Part shown: positions 25,583 through 34,585 of the stretch, piece by piece
How positions within the stretch are numbered: position 1 is the stretch's first letter
How the letters are laid out: every line of letters begins with the position of its first letter
Assembly: GCF_003576525.1 (NCBI RefSeq)
Contig: NZ_QWUA01000018.1
Coordinates: 1 to 64,000, forward strand
Source of the DNA: Rummeliibacillus sp. POC4
GTDB lineage: Bacteria > Bacillota > Bacilli > Bacillales_A > Planococcaceae
DNA: 64,000 nt
Direction of reading: 5' to 3'
The notes under the pieces: generated by a model
Told to the model about the DNA's origin: nothing
What the model saw: the letters and a program-made list of their open reading frames with translations, nothing else
The model's database searches: none
Translations under genes and position numbers: made by a program

Positions 25583-27300
25583 GTCAAACAACAATCGATC
25601 AATCTAAAGTAATTAAAGAAAATGTAACAGTTTCAAGAAAAATGGCAAATAAAACTGCGGAAATTTTAAAAGTAGATCCTAAAGATGCTAAACTTTCAAT
25701 GGCTCATATTTTTGTAGCTTTTATCGCTCTGTTATTAGGTGGTACAGCTGGTCTCTTACAAGTTTTAGTACGTTCAGGCCATTTCGAATTACCTTGGGGC
25801 ATTGGTTATTATCAAGTATTAACCGTTCATGGTGTTTTACTAGGGTTGATCTTAACGACATTCTTTATCTATGGTTTCCAAATTGCAGGAGTTAGTCGTA
25901 CTTCTGGTACATTAACGCCAAAACAAAGATTAATATGTTGGATAGGCTTCTGGACAATGACAATTGGTACTGCAATGTCAGCTACTATGGTCCTTTTAAA
26001 TGAAGCATCTGTTCTTTATACATTTTATGCTCCACTTCAAGCACACTGGATTTTCTATTTAGGTTTAGCACTTGTTGTAGTAGGGTCTTGGATTGGTGGT
26101 CTAGGTCAAGCGCTTCGATGGATGCAATGGCGTAAAGAAAATCCAAACCAAACATCTCCACTTCTATCATTTATGGTTGTTTGTAATAATTTAATGTGGT
26201 TTGTAGCTACAATTGGCGTTGCCGTTGAAGTTTTATTCCAATTATTACCTTGGTCACTCGGCCTAGTTGAACGTATTGATATATTGTTATCACGTACACT
26301 ATTCTGGTCATTTGGTCATGCATTAGTATACTTCTGGTTGTTACCTGCATACATGGTTTGGTATGTTGTCGTTCCTAAAGTTATCGGTGGTAAAATCTTC
26401 TCCGATGCATTAGCTCGTTTATCATTTATCATGTTTGTTATTTTCTCAATTCCAGTTGGTCTACATCACCAATTAACTGAACCAGGTGTTGACGGATCAT
26501 GGAAGTTCTTACAAGTTGTTTTAACAATGATGGTTGTTATACCATCACTTTTAACTGCATTCTCTTTATTTGCCTCTTTTGAATTAAGAGGTCGTGAACT
26601 TGGCGGTAAAGGTTTATTTAGTTGGTTTAAAAAATTACCTTGGGGCGATGCTCGATTCTTCGCACCGTTTATGGGTATGTTAATCTTCATCCCTGGTGGT
26701 GCTGGTGGTATTGTTAATGCTTCTCACCAAATGAACCAACTGATTCATAACACAATCTGGGTAACAGGGCATTTCCATTTAACAGTTGCAACTGCAGTAG
26801 TTTTAACTTTCTTTGGCGCAACTTATTGGTTAGTCCCTCACCTAACAGGACGTACATTAACAAAACAATTAAATCAACTTGGTATTATTCAAGCCATTAT
26901 TTGGGCTTTAGGTATGACAATAATGTCTAGTTCTATGCATATTGAAGGTTTACTAGGCGCACCTCGTCGTTCAGCATTCTCTGATTACGGCGGTGCTGAA
27001 ATTGCTAAAACTTGGGCTTCCTATCAAGTGGCACAAGCTGTTGGTGGTACATTATTATTCATCGGGATTATCATCTTCTTATTCATCTTTGTAAAACTTT
27101 GCTGGTTTGCACCTAAAGGTGAAGAAGAATTCCCTATCGGAACAGTAGCAGAAAATGCTGAAAAAACACCAGCGATTTTAGAAAACTTTAAAATTTGGAT
27201 TGTTATTTTAGTAGCATTAATCTTAATCGCTTATACTTTCCCAATCTACGATATAATTCAAAATTCTCCTTTAGGTTCTAAAGGTTATAAGCTTTGGTAA
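25579..27300 (+). CDS. cbaA: Cytochrome c oxidase subunit I (ba3 type)
   Basis: A 573-residue membrane protein with about 13 helices. It holds the heme-copper core: VHGVLLG and the histidines in GHALVYFWLLPAY, HHQLTEPG and VTGHFHLT ligate heme b, heme a3 and CuB. The YxLP segment with Tyr near the CuB histidine fits the B-type (ba3) oxidases, which have high oxygen affinity and a reduced proton stoichiometry. It ends the three-gene operon and is followed by a bidirectional terminator. Confidence 0.93.
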   Translation: MSQTTIDQSKVIKENVTVSRKMANKTAEILKVDPKDAKLSMAHIFVAFIALLLGGTAGLLQVLVRSGHFELPWGIGYYQVLTVHGVLLGLILTTFFIYGFQIAGVSRTSGTLTPKQRLICWIGFWTMTIGTAMSATMVLLNEASVLYTFYAPLQAHWIFYLGLALVVVGSWIGGLGQALRWMQWRKENPNQTSPLLSFMVVCNNLMWFVATIGVAVEVLFQLLPWSLGLVERIDILLSRTLFWSFGHALVYFWLLPAYMVWYVVVPKVIGGKIFSDALARLSFIMFVIFSIPVGLHHQLTEPGVDGSWKFLQVVLTMMVVIPSLLTAFSLFASFELRGRELGGKGLFSWFKKLPWGDARFFAPFMGMLIFIPGGAGGIVNASHQMNQLIHNTIWVTGHFHLTVATAVVLTFFGATYWLVPHLTGRTLTKQLNQLGIIQAIIWALGMTIMSSSMHIEGLLGAPRRSAFSDYGGAEIAKTWASYQVAQAVGGTLLFIGIIIFLFIFVKLCWFAPKGEEEFPIGTVAENAEKTPAILENFKIWIVILVALILIAYTFPIYDIIQNSPLGSKGYKLW

Positions 27301-27318
27301 TTTAAAAATTCCCCCAAA

Positions 27319-27353
27319 AAAGATCCGCTTCTCAAATGAGAATGCGGATCTTT
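27319..27353. terminator. Bidirectional terminator between cbaA and the helicase gene
   Basis: AAAGATCCGC pairs with GCGGATCTTT, with an inner TTCTC/GAGAA. A and T runs flank both sides, so it can serve the oxidase operon (plus) and the DinG-like gene (minus). Confidence 0.9.
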
Positions 27354-27368
27354 TTATAATTATTATAG

Positions 27369-29270
27369 TTATTTATATTCTTGTGCTGGGACAGCAAATA
27401 TAGGCTCTATTTGATCTTTATATTGTGCTTCGTTTTCATTTAATAATATGTGAATATCGCCAAAATCATTTGATGTACGAATAAGTCTTCCCATACCTTG
27501 CTGTATTCGTAATAACATAAACGGAAGATCTACATCTCGGAAAGAATCTTCTGCAAATGCGCGTTTAGCATCAAATAATGGATCATTTGGTGGGAATGGC
27601 AAATCAAAAATAATCACACGAGTTAGCGCTTCTTCTGGCAAATCTAAACCTTCCCATAAATGGTAGGAACAAAGCACTTGTAATTTACCTTCTTGGAAAT
27701 CTCGGACAATCGATGATAATTCTCGATCTCCTTCAAAGCCCATTTTAGATTTAAAGGATTCATGGACATGCTCTTTAAAGCTTAGCATGGCTTGTTTTGA
27801 TTTAAATAAGATTAAGGTTTGCTTTTCTTCTTCTAGCAATTTCTCAACTCTTTGTATCTTTTCCGATTGTTTTAAATAATGTAAGAATATCTGCATGGCT
27901 TCTTCATAATCAAATGGAGATGAAACAGAGAAGGATTGATATTCTTTAATTCCTAAGCTGCCTGCGATATAACTGAAATCTTTATTGATTGATAAAGTTG
28001 CTGATGAGAATATATATGGAATTTTTTTAGAAAATACTTTTTCCTCTAATACTTCTGTAATAAGGCGTGGCATAATTACTAAAGTTTCTTCTCCATCCGT
28101 TTCTTCTAACCAATCAATAGCGTCACCTTGTGCTACAAAAATTCGTAAAGCAGCTTCATATTGTTCTAAAAATTCTTCGGCCATACGTAATTCGTATTCT
28201 GGAATTACGTATAATTCGGATTCAAACACAAATTCTTCTAGTAAAGTTTCAACTGTTTCAATTATCTTTTTGCCTAATTTAATAAGCATTGGTGATTTTT
28301 TTATACGTTTTCTATCTTCATCTGATTCAATCACATCATCTCGTAACTGATCAAAGAACAATTCGTGTCCATCTTGTAATTGTTCCATTGTAATGAGGGT
28401 CTTTTCACGTAAACCATCCACCATTAAGTGATCAAGTAATTGTACAATTGTGTAGTCTTGTACTTTATAAGTCATAGCTTTTTGCGCAGCATATTCCAAT
28501 AAGTGTCCTTCATCTAAAACAATCATAGATACTTCTGGAAGTAATGCTAATTGACCTTCACGCTCACGTGACTCTTTTGTTGCAATGTGTTCCATTAAGA
28601 AGTCTTGAGAACAAATGATTAAGTCTGTAGATTTACGATAATGCGCTCGGTGAAGAGTTTGTCCACAACGATTTCGAAGATCGCAGACAGAACATTGTTG
28701 AATCGCATTATAATTTACTAGGTTCCATTCTTCATCACTAATATTAGGATAATCACTATGTTGACCATACAACCCTAAAGTACCTTGTCCAAATACACCA
28801 TCTGGAATTGTTTCTGCAATATCATCTAAATATTCACCATCAGAAAATTTTTCAGCTTCTTCATAACGTTTTAAACATAAATATTGATCTCTAGATTTTG
28901 CTAATCGAACGTCAATATTTAAATCTAATAATTCTTGCAATTTATTTATATCGCCGCCCTCTTTTACGAGCTGGTCGATTAATGTTTCATCTGCACAGGC
29001 AACTAACGCTGGTTTCCCTGTATAACGCGCATATGCTATTGCCGGTAAGAGATATGCAATTGTCTTTCCAGTCCCTACGCCTGCTTCAGCAAACAGTACA
29101 GATTTTTCTTTTAATACTTTTTCAATTTGAAATGCCATGAAAATTTGCTCATCACGACATTCTAAACCTTTTTCAGGTAGTTCATCGTACAAAATATCGC
29201 CAATCCAGTCTCCTAGTGAATCAAAGAAAGACTTATCTTTGGATAAGGCAAATGGTATTGATTGTCTCAT
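27369..29270 (-). CDS. DinG/YoaA-family ATP-dependent DNA helicase
   Basis: A 633-residue XPD-like superfamily 2 helicase. Walker A AEAGVGTGKT spans residues 61-70, the DEAH-type motif is DEGH, and the C-terminal QGMGRLIR holds motif VI. Four cysteines (LCLKR near residue 132, then CSVCDLRNRC near 200) can bind the 4Fe-4S cluster of this family. There is no nuclease domain. The role is probably unwinding forked or damaged DNA. A second, exonuclease-fused DinG lies at 45047..47824. A SigA-type promoter is seen upstream. Confidence 0.88.
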   Translation of the reverse strand: MRQSIPFALSKDKSFFDSLGDWIGDILYDELPEKGLECRDEQIFMAFQIEKVLKEKSVLFAEAGVGTGKTIAYLLPAIAYARYTGKPALVACADETLIDQLVKEGGDINKLQELLDLNIDVRLAKSRDQYLCLKRYEEAEKFSDGEYLDDIAETIPDGVFGQGTLGLYGQHSDYPNISDEEWNLVNYNAIQQCSVCDLRNRCGQTLHRAHYRKSTDLIICSQDFLMEHIATKESREREGQLALLPEVSMIVLDEGHLLEYAAQKAMTYKVQDYTIVQLLDHLMVDGLREKTLITMEQLQDGHELFFDQLRDDVIESDEDRKRIKKSPMLIKLGKKIIETVETLLEEFVFESELYVIPEYELRMAEEFLEQYEAALRIFVAQGDAIDWLEETDGEETLVIMPRLITEVLEEKVFSKKIPYIFSSATLSINKDFSYIAGSLGIKEYQSFSVSSPFDYEEAMQIFLHYLKQSEKIQRVEKLLEEEKQTLILFKSKQAMLSFKEHVHESFKSKMGFEGDRELSSIVRDFQEGKLQVLCSYHLWEGLDLPEEALTRVIIFDLPFPPNDPLFDAKRAFAEDSFRDVDLPFMLLRIQQGMGRLIRTSNDFGDIHILLNENEAQYKDQIEPIFAVPAQEYK

Positions 29271-29299
29271 TCAAATTCCCCTCTCATACAGACAACGAA

Positions 29300-29323
29300 A
29301 CGGAAGGGGTTCCCCCCTCCCGT
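29300..29323 (-). repeat. GC-rich hairpin in the helicase gene leader
   Basis: ACGGGAGGGG and CCCCTTCCGT can pair around a 4-base loop, about 30 bases before the helicase ATG. No T run follows. A translation-level or mRNA-stability effect is possible but untested. Confidence 0.5.
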
Positions 29324-29346
29324 CTAATACATATTCAAAAATGATT

Positions 29347-29375
29347 CTATAATATTATAGACAAGTTTATGTCAA
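29347..29375 (-). promoter_or_regulatory. SigA-type promoter of the DinG-like helicase
   Basis: Minus strand: -35 TTGACA (29375-29370), 17-base spacer, -10 TTATAG, which is 4 of 6 if shifted one base to TATAGA. Confidence 0.55.
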
Positions 29376-29427
29376 TATAAAATATGTTTTTTAAGTACTA
29401 AATAGTAATATATTTTATATTTTTTGA

Positions 29428-30567
29428 TTAATCGTGTTTTGGAGTACGTTTTCCCCAAAATTGATAATAATCAGTTTTGATAAATCCATTAAAGAGCTTA
29501 CGTTTTTTCGTAGCTTTTTTACCATATAAAGCTTCAAAATTTTCCATTGATGATAGCATATATACGGACCAAGAAGGATATTTGCTCATCATCATGCCCA
29601 TATCACGAATCATTTTCTCTAGTACTTCTTTATCACCAATACGTTCACCATAAGGTGGGTTACCTACCATAACACCATCAGTAAGATTAGTGGTAAAATC
29701 CGTCACCTGCATTTGCTTCCATGATATCAAATCAGCAAATCCTGCTTCACGCGCATTTTCTTTTGCAATTTCAACCATTCGATGATCAATGTCTGAACCG
29801 AAAATTTGAAGAGGCTGATCGTAATTTGCTAAATCTTCTACTTCCATACGTACTTCGTCCCAAATTTTTTGTTTCATCCATGGCCAGTCTTCACTTATAA
29901 AATCACGATTATAGCCTGGTGCCATATTTTGCCCAATCATAGCAGCTTCTAATGCAATTGTACCTGAACCACAGAATGGATCCACAAATGGACGGTTAGG
30001 ATGCCATTTTGAGATGAGTACGAGGGCAGCAGCCAACGTTTCTTTTAATGGTGCCTCACCTTGGTTCAAACGATAACCACGTTTATGAAGGCCGGCTCCA
30101 CTCGTATCAATTGTTAAAGTTGCTACATCTTTTAAAATAGATACTTCAATTTTATATTTTGGACCTGTTTCTTCTAAGAACCCAAGTCGTTTATAGTAAT
30201 ATTTCATACGTTCCACAATTGCCTTTTTGGTTATTGCTTGACAGTCTGGTACGCTAAATAATTTTGACTTAACTGATTTACCTGTAACGGGAAATTCAGC
30301 GTCTACTGGTAAATACTTTTCCCATTCGATTGCTCGAACACCTTCAAATAGCTGTTCAAATGTTTTGGCGGGAAATTTGCCTGCAACAATTTTTACACGG
30401 TCTGCTACTCGTAACCATAAATTTGTTTTAGCAATATCTTTTTCATCACCTTCGAAATAGACTTTGCCATTTTCAGTATGTGTTGTATAGCCTAAAGATT
30501 TTAACTCATCCGCTACAATAGATTCTAAGCCCATTGCTGCTGTCGCTACTAATTGATATTTTGTCAT
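29428..30567 (-). CDS. ypsC: 23S rRNA guanine-N2 methyltransferase (RlmL/YpsC type)
   Basis: A 379-residue protein. An N-terminal THUMP RNA-binding domain (about 5-155) is followed by a Rossmann methyltransferase domain (about 160-375) with DPFCGSGTIALEAA and the catalytic NPPYGER. This is the RlmL-like family that methylates the exocyclic amine of a guanine in 23S rRNA (G2445 in E. coli). The ATG at 30567 has GAAGGG upstream and lies 2 bases after the GGDEF/EAL stop, so the genes are coupled. In B. subtilis ypsC also sits beside rnpB and gpsB. Confidence 0.88.
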   Translation of the reverse strand: MTKYQLVATAAMGLESIVADELKSLGYTTHTENGKVYFEGDEKDIAKTNLWLRVADRVKIVAGKFPAKTFEQLFEGVRAIEWEKYLPVDAEFPVTGKSVKSKLFSVPDCQAITKKAIVERMKYYYKRLGFLEETGPKYKIEVSILKDVATLTIDTSGAGLHKRGYRLNQGEAPLKETLAAALVLISKWHPNRPFVDPFCGSGTIALEAAMIGQNMAPGYNRDFISEDWPWMKQKIWDEVRMEVEDLANYDQPLQIFGSDIDHRMVEIAKENAREAGFADLISWKQMQVTDFTTNLTDGVMVGNPPYGERIGDKEVLEKMIRDMGMMMSKYPSWSVYMLSSMENFEALYGKKATKKRKLFNGFIKTDYYQFWGKRTPKHD

Positions 30568-30569
30568 AC

Positions 30570-32309
30570 TTATTTCCCTTCTAACTCTAATTCCCAAAAT
30601 TCAAGAAACTCCATAAACTCTTTCAATGGAAGAGGTCTTGAATAATAATATCCTTGAATCATATCACAATCTAATTTCCCGAGCAATTTTACTTGCTCGC
30701 GTTGTTCTACACCTTCTGCAATTACTTTCATTTTTAGACGATGAGCCATTTGAATAATCGCATCTACAACTGCTTGTTTATCGTTTAATGAACAAATTTG
30801 CTGAATAAAGCTTCTATCGATTTTCAAATAGTCCAACGGGAATTGTACTAAATAACTAAGTGATGAATAGCCAGTGCCAAAATCATCTACCGATAGTTTA
30901 AATCCCATTTGCTTTAATGTTATCAGCTTTAGAATCGTTTCTCTTTCATTTTCCATAATAGTTCGCTCTGTTAGTTCTAGCTCAAACTTTCTAGCTGGTA
31001 GGTTATTTTTCTCTAAGATTTTTTCTATTGAATGAATAAAATTCTGTTGATGAAAATGAATACTTGAAATATTAATTGCTATTGGTAAATTCCTGAAACC
31101 TTTTCTTTCAAGCGTATGAGCATCAGTACAAGCACATTCTAAAATACACTCACTGATTGGGATTATTAGCCCTGTCTCTTCAGCATAAGAAATGAATTCT
31201 GATGGAGGTACATTGCCAAGTCTTTCATTCTTCCATCTTACAAGAGCTTCAACTCCGATAATACGATGCTCCCTTATATCTATTTTAGGCTGATAGTAGA
31301 GCTCAAAACAATTATCTTTAATAGCCATTCTTAACTCTTGGTCTAACAATAAAGCACGTTTTACATCTGTCTTTAACTCATCAAAATAAAATACAAATTG
31401 ATTTTTACCATTATCTTTAGCATAATACATTGCTTTATCAGCTTTATTTACTAAGATCTCCGTTTCCAATCCATCATGTGGATAAATACTAATACCTATA
31501 CTTGCAGAAATATATATTTTTTGACCTTCAATTAAAAAAGGCTTTTCTAATAATTCAACTAGCTTTTTCCCATAATAAACAGCTTCACGAGAATCATGTA
31601 TATCTGTAAATGTAATAACGAATTCGTCTCCACCATACCGAGCTAAAATATCTTTATTTTTAAGTAATGTTTGGATTCGCTTCGTCACTTCTATTAATAA
31701 CTGATCACCAATTACATGGCCTAATGTATCATTCACTTGTTTAAATCTATCTAAATCAATGAAAAAGACTGCATGTTGATAATTATGGCTTTTAGAAGAA
31801 TTCAATAAAACATTCATACGTTCACTATAGGCAAAACGATTTGAAACACCAGTCAGAGAATCTGTCATTGCACGTTTTTTCAGTTCACTTTCTATCTCTT
31901 TTTCATCTGATAGATCTGAAAATACACCACAATAACCTATTATTCTATCAGTTTCATCGTGAATGCTCATAATTTTTAGCCATTCAGGATAAATATCACC
32001 TGTTTTTCTTCGGTTCCAAATTTCCCCTTGCCATTCACCATTATGAGTTATTTCACTCCACATATTCTTATAAAATTCTATTCCTTGAACACCTGATCTT
32101 AATACATCTGGTTTTTTACCAACAACCTCTTCCTTTTTGTAACCCGTTACAAATTCAAAAGCAGGATTCACATCGATAATTTTGCTATTTATATCTGTAA
32201 TCATTACGCCTTCGGAAATAGCCTCGAGAATTTTTGGTGTTATGTATTCGCAATTGTTAATTGTACTTGACATCTTACGAGTTTCTTGAAAATCTTTACT
32301 AATATTCAT
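30570..32309 (-). CDS. PAS-GGDEF-EAL cyclic-di-GMP protein
   Basis: A 579-residue cytosolic protein with a PAS domain (about 20-135), a GGDEF domain (about 145-310) and an EAL domain (about 320-575). The GGDEF motif is intact (RYGGDEF), as is EAL (GVEALVRW) and the downstream DDFGTGYSS metal site, so both diguanylate cyclase and phosphodiesterase activities are possible. The PAS domain likely senses a signal. There are only 28 bases between the rnpB terminator hairpin and its ATG. It interrupts the ypsC-rnpB neighbourhood seen in B. subtilis. Confidence 0.9.
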   Translation of the reverse strand: MNISKDFQETRKMSSTINNCEYITPKILEAISEGVMITDINSKIIDVNPAFEFVTGYKKEEVVGKKPDVLRSGVQGIEFYKNMWSEITHNGEWQGEIWNRRKTGDIYPEWLKIMSIHDETDRIIGYCGVFSDLSDEKEIESELKKRAMTDSLTGVSNRFAYSERMNVLLNSSKSHNYQHAVFFIDLDRFKQVNDTLGHVIGDQLLIEVTKRIQTLLKNKDILARYGGDEFVITFTDIHDSREAVYYGKKLVELLEKPFLIEGQKIYISASIGISIYPHDGLETEILVNKADKAMYYAKDNGKNQFVFYFDELKTDVKRALLLDQELRMAIKDNCFELYYQPKIDIREHRIIGVEALVRWKNERLGNVPPSEFISYAEETGLIIPISECILECACTDAHTLERKGFRNLPIAINISSIHFHQQNFIHSIEKILEKNNLPARKFELELTERTIMENERETILKLITLKQMGFKLSVDDFGTGYSSLSYLVQFPLDYLKIDRSFIQQICSLNDKQAVVDAIIQMAHRLKMKVIAEGVEQREQVKLLGKLDCDMIQGYYYSRPLPLKEFMEFLEFWELELEGK

Positions 32310-32328
32310 AGATTTATCACCATATCCT

Positions 32329-32359
32329 AAAAGAAAAGCTCTCCAAAAAAATGGAGAGC
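32329..32359 (-). terminator. Intrinsic terminator of rnpB
   Basis: Minus strand: GCTCTCC and GGAGAGC around a T-rich loop (32338-32359), followed by TTTTCTTTT. It lies about 20 bases past the rnpB 3' end. Confidence 0.88.
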
Positions 32360-32377
32360 CTGTCTATTCGAGTTTAG

Positions 32378-32787
32378 CATCATTAAAAGAACGTAAGCCA
32401 TGTTTTGTGCCCTAGTACTATAACGGCTCTCGCCTCGTACTACTGGGTAGTAATCATCTATCTACAAAAGCGTTAAAACACTTTTGTCTCTCCATCCATT
32501 CATTTCCTTCAGGAGAACGCCCCTACCATAATTTGGGTTGCTCACTCGCGGGGTTTACCTCGTTCCACTTATTACGTTTCCGTAATAACTTCGTCACTGT
32601 GGCACTTTCATAGAGTTTCAACCATATCCCAAATGAGACTTAGGTTTTCCTCTCGCCGTCAGCCATTAGACTGCCTTAGCTTATTTATTCACTAAGCACG
32701 AACACTACGGTCATCTCAGAACCGTGCGAGCATGGACTTTCCTCAACAACGTCAAGCGTTGCAGCGATTACTTGTTCTTTTATGATG
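32378..32787 (-). ncRNA. rnpB: RNase P RNA, type B
   Basis: About 410 bases on the minus strand. The near-invariant RNase P segments are present: GAGGAAAGTCCATGCTCGC near the 5' end, GTGCCACAGTGACGAAGT in the middle, and GAGGTAAACCCC and GTAGATAGATGATTACTACC downstream. The overall order matches the B. subtilis type B molecule. The ends pair as P1 (CATCAT..AAAAGAAC with GTTCTTTT..ATGATG). It is the catalytic RNA that trims tRNA 5' leaders. Ends are estimated from P1 and the promoter. Confidence 0.97.
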
Positions 32788-32795
32788 ACTTGATT

Positions 32796-32824
32796 ATTAT
32801 ATGCCTATTATTCATTAATTTCAA
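32796..32824 (-). promoter_or_regulatory. SigA-type promoter of rnpB
   Basis: Minus strand: -35 TTGAAA (32824-32819), 17-base spacer, -10 TATAAT (32801-32796), placing the start at about 32789, exactly at the P1 5' end. Confidence 0.88.
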
Positions 32825-32910
32825 GGGGTTAATAGTTATTAAATGAATTTTAATAAAAAATTTCTTGACATACGTAACAAATCACTTCAAAACTTTGCTT
32901 CTATTTACTA

Positions 32911-33231
32911 TTAATCGTAAAGTTTGTCGCCAAATACATGCTTCTCTAAATTGGCAATTCGTTTTAGAATATCAAAGTTTGTATTATTTGTATACGCTGA
33001 AGATGTTGATTGGCGTCTTGGTTCAGTCGTTGTTGCTTGTAGTTGAACTTGTTTCAATTCATTTTTCAATGCATCAACCTCTTGTTGTTTTTTCGCTAAT
33101 GCTTTCTCAAAAGATTCATAATCTTGGATAATAATATCTAGAAATTGATCTACTTCATCCTGACTATAACCTCTAATTCCTGTTTTAAAATCTTTATCTA
33201 ATATCGTCTTTGCAGATAATTTAATGTCCAT
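32911..33231 (-). CDS. gpsB: Cell-division adaptor GpsB
   Basis: A 106-residue DivIVA-domain protein. The N-terminal lipid-binding domain (KLSAKTILDKDFKTGIRGYS, EVDQFLD) is followed by a coiled coil (about 35-70) and a short basic C-terminus (about 80-106). It links penicillin-binding proteins to the division and elongation machinery. I chose the ATG at 33231, 9 bases after AAGG; the ATG at 33237 is too close to the site. An extended -10 promoter (33269-33277) precedes it. Confidence 0.92.
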   Translation of the reverse strand: MDIKLSAKTILDKDFKTGIRGYSQDEVDQFLDIIIQDYESFEKALAKKQQEVDALKNELKQVQLQATTTEPRRQSTSSAYTNNTNFDILKRIANLEKHVFGDKLYD

Positions 33232-33268
33232 TTCCATCTTCCTTCCATATATATATATATGTCTTATA

Positions 33269-33277
33269 ATTATAGCA
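33269..33277 (-). promoter_or_regulatory. Extended -10 promoter of gpsB
   Basis: Minus strand TGCTATAAT, an exact extended -10 element, about 35 bases before the gpsB ATG. No good -35 hexamer is seen. Confidence 0.6.
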
Positions 33278-33325
33278 CATTTCGCTCTAGTCTATCTCTG
33301 TTACTTCCATTGTTAGCAAAGTTAT

Positions 33326-34585
33326 TCATTTCCCAGGTGATGATATTTTTCTTTCGTTTCTAACTATTCTTTTTTCTATCTCACGTAACTTCTTGAATTT
33401 TATTTCATCGTTCCATATTATGCTATTTTCCACAAGTTTATAAGCATGTTGGCTATAATAAATTGCCTGTTCATAATTTTTATTTCGATGCTCATCAATT
33501 TTAGCTAGTTCAATCAAAGCAATAATTTTTTGTCTTTCTTTAATGAATGGAATAGCGCTTTTAAATGATAAATAAGCTTGTTCAAAAAGCTGTTGCTTTT
33601 TTTGTTGAAATGCAAGATGGTAATATGCATATCCTGCTTCATCACTCTTATATAGCTTTGTAACATTTTTTAATAATTCACTACTTTTTTCAGTTTCAGC
33701 TAAATCCCCATACCATTTTCCAATATTCGTATAAGTGGTAGCGGATTCTTTTTTAATATCTTCACACAATAGTTTTGTAGTTTGTATATAAAGTGTTATT
33801 AATGACAACAAATCGTATTCATTATGTTCAAGTACCTTTAATAATGTAGAAGGATTTCCATTCTTAACAGCATCTAAATAGATAATAGGCGCAAGATAAC
33901 CCGGTATATCACCTATTCTATGAAAGCCTAATTTTTCTTCCTCTACTTGAGAAAGTTTCATACGAGATAGATCATCTTTCCATATCCGCTTAGAACCATG
34001 TAGTAGGTCGATTTGCTTTTGTTCAGGCAATTTAGGCAAATCTTTTCTATGCAAAGTAAAACGAGTTTGTAATTGTGGCCAATCAAAGCTTTTGCCATTG
34101 TATGTAACAATTGTCTTATTGGCTTGCCATAATTTTGACTCCCATAAGAAAGCTACTTCATGGCTGGGATCTGCTAGAACATATTGTTTTAATACAAAAC
34201 CACCTGGCTCTGCTTCTAATATACCATTCAAAAAAATCTGTGTGCCTACACCTTTTAATCCCGTCGTTTCCGTATCGTAAAAAACTAAGTTGTTATCATT
34301 CTCTAGTGCTAACGGATGTTTTTGCTCTGTATTATTCCATAATTGAAATGCATTATATAGTTCACCTAAATAAAAATCACCATGCTTATAATTAGTTGAA
34401 TAATGCTTTTCAAGCAAAAATACAATTCCAAATTTATTATCAATTCTTTTTAACCCTGCATCTTCCCATTGTTTCGCATATGTCGGTACATCAGGTTTTT
34501 TGAATACTTTTTCAGCATTTTGTTCTGATTCTGGCTTTTTTTTTCGCATTTTCTTCATTTGAAGAATTTTATTTTCATATGACAT
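33326..34585 (-). CDS. mrfB: DEDD exonuclease MrfB (YprB)
   Basis: A 419-residue protein. A RNase H-like DEDD exonuclease domain (about 95-260; FYDTETTGLKG holds the first acidic pair, TYNGKSFDWPQL the next) is followed by TPR-like helices (about 280-410). The B. subtilis homologue YprB acts with YprA in repair of mitomycin C damage outside the UvrABC excision pathway. It starts directly after mrfA (TAA then ATG), a tightly coupled pair. Confidence 0.86.
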   Translation of the reverse strand: MSYENKILQMKKMRKKKPESEQNAEKVFKKPDVPTYAKQWEDAGLKRIDNKFGIVFLLEKHYSTNYKHGDFYLGELYNAFQLWNNTEQKHPLALENDNNLVFYDTETTGLKGVGTQIFLNGILEAEPGGFVLKQYVLADPSHEVAFLWESKLWQANKTIVTYNGKSFDWPQLQTRFTLHRKDLPKLPEQKQIDLLHGSKRIWKDDLSRMKLSQVEEEKLGFHRIGDIPGYLAPIIYLDAVKNGNPSTLLKVLEHNEYDLLSLITLYIQTTKLLCEDIKKESATTYTNIGKWYGDLAETEKSSELLKNVTKLYKSDEAGYAYYHLAFQQKKQQLFEQAYLSFKSAIPFIKERQKIIALIELAKIDEHRNKNYEQAIYYSQHAYKLVENSIIWNDEIKFKKLREIEKRIVRNERKISSPGK

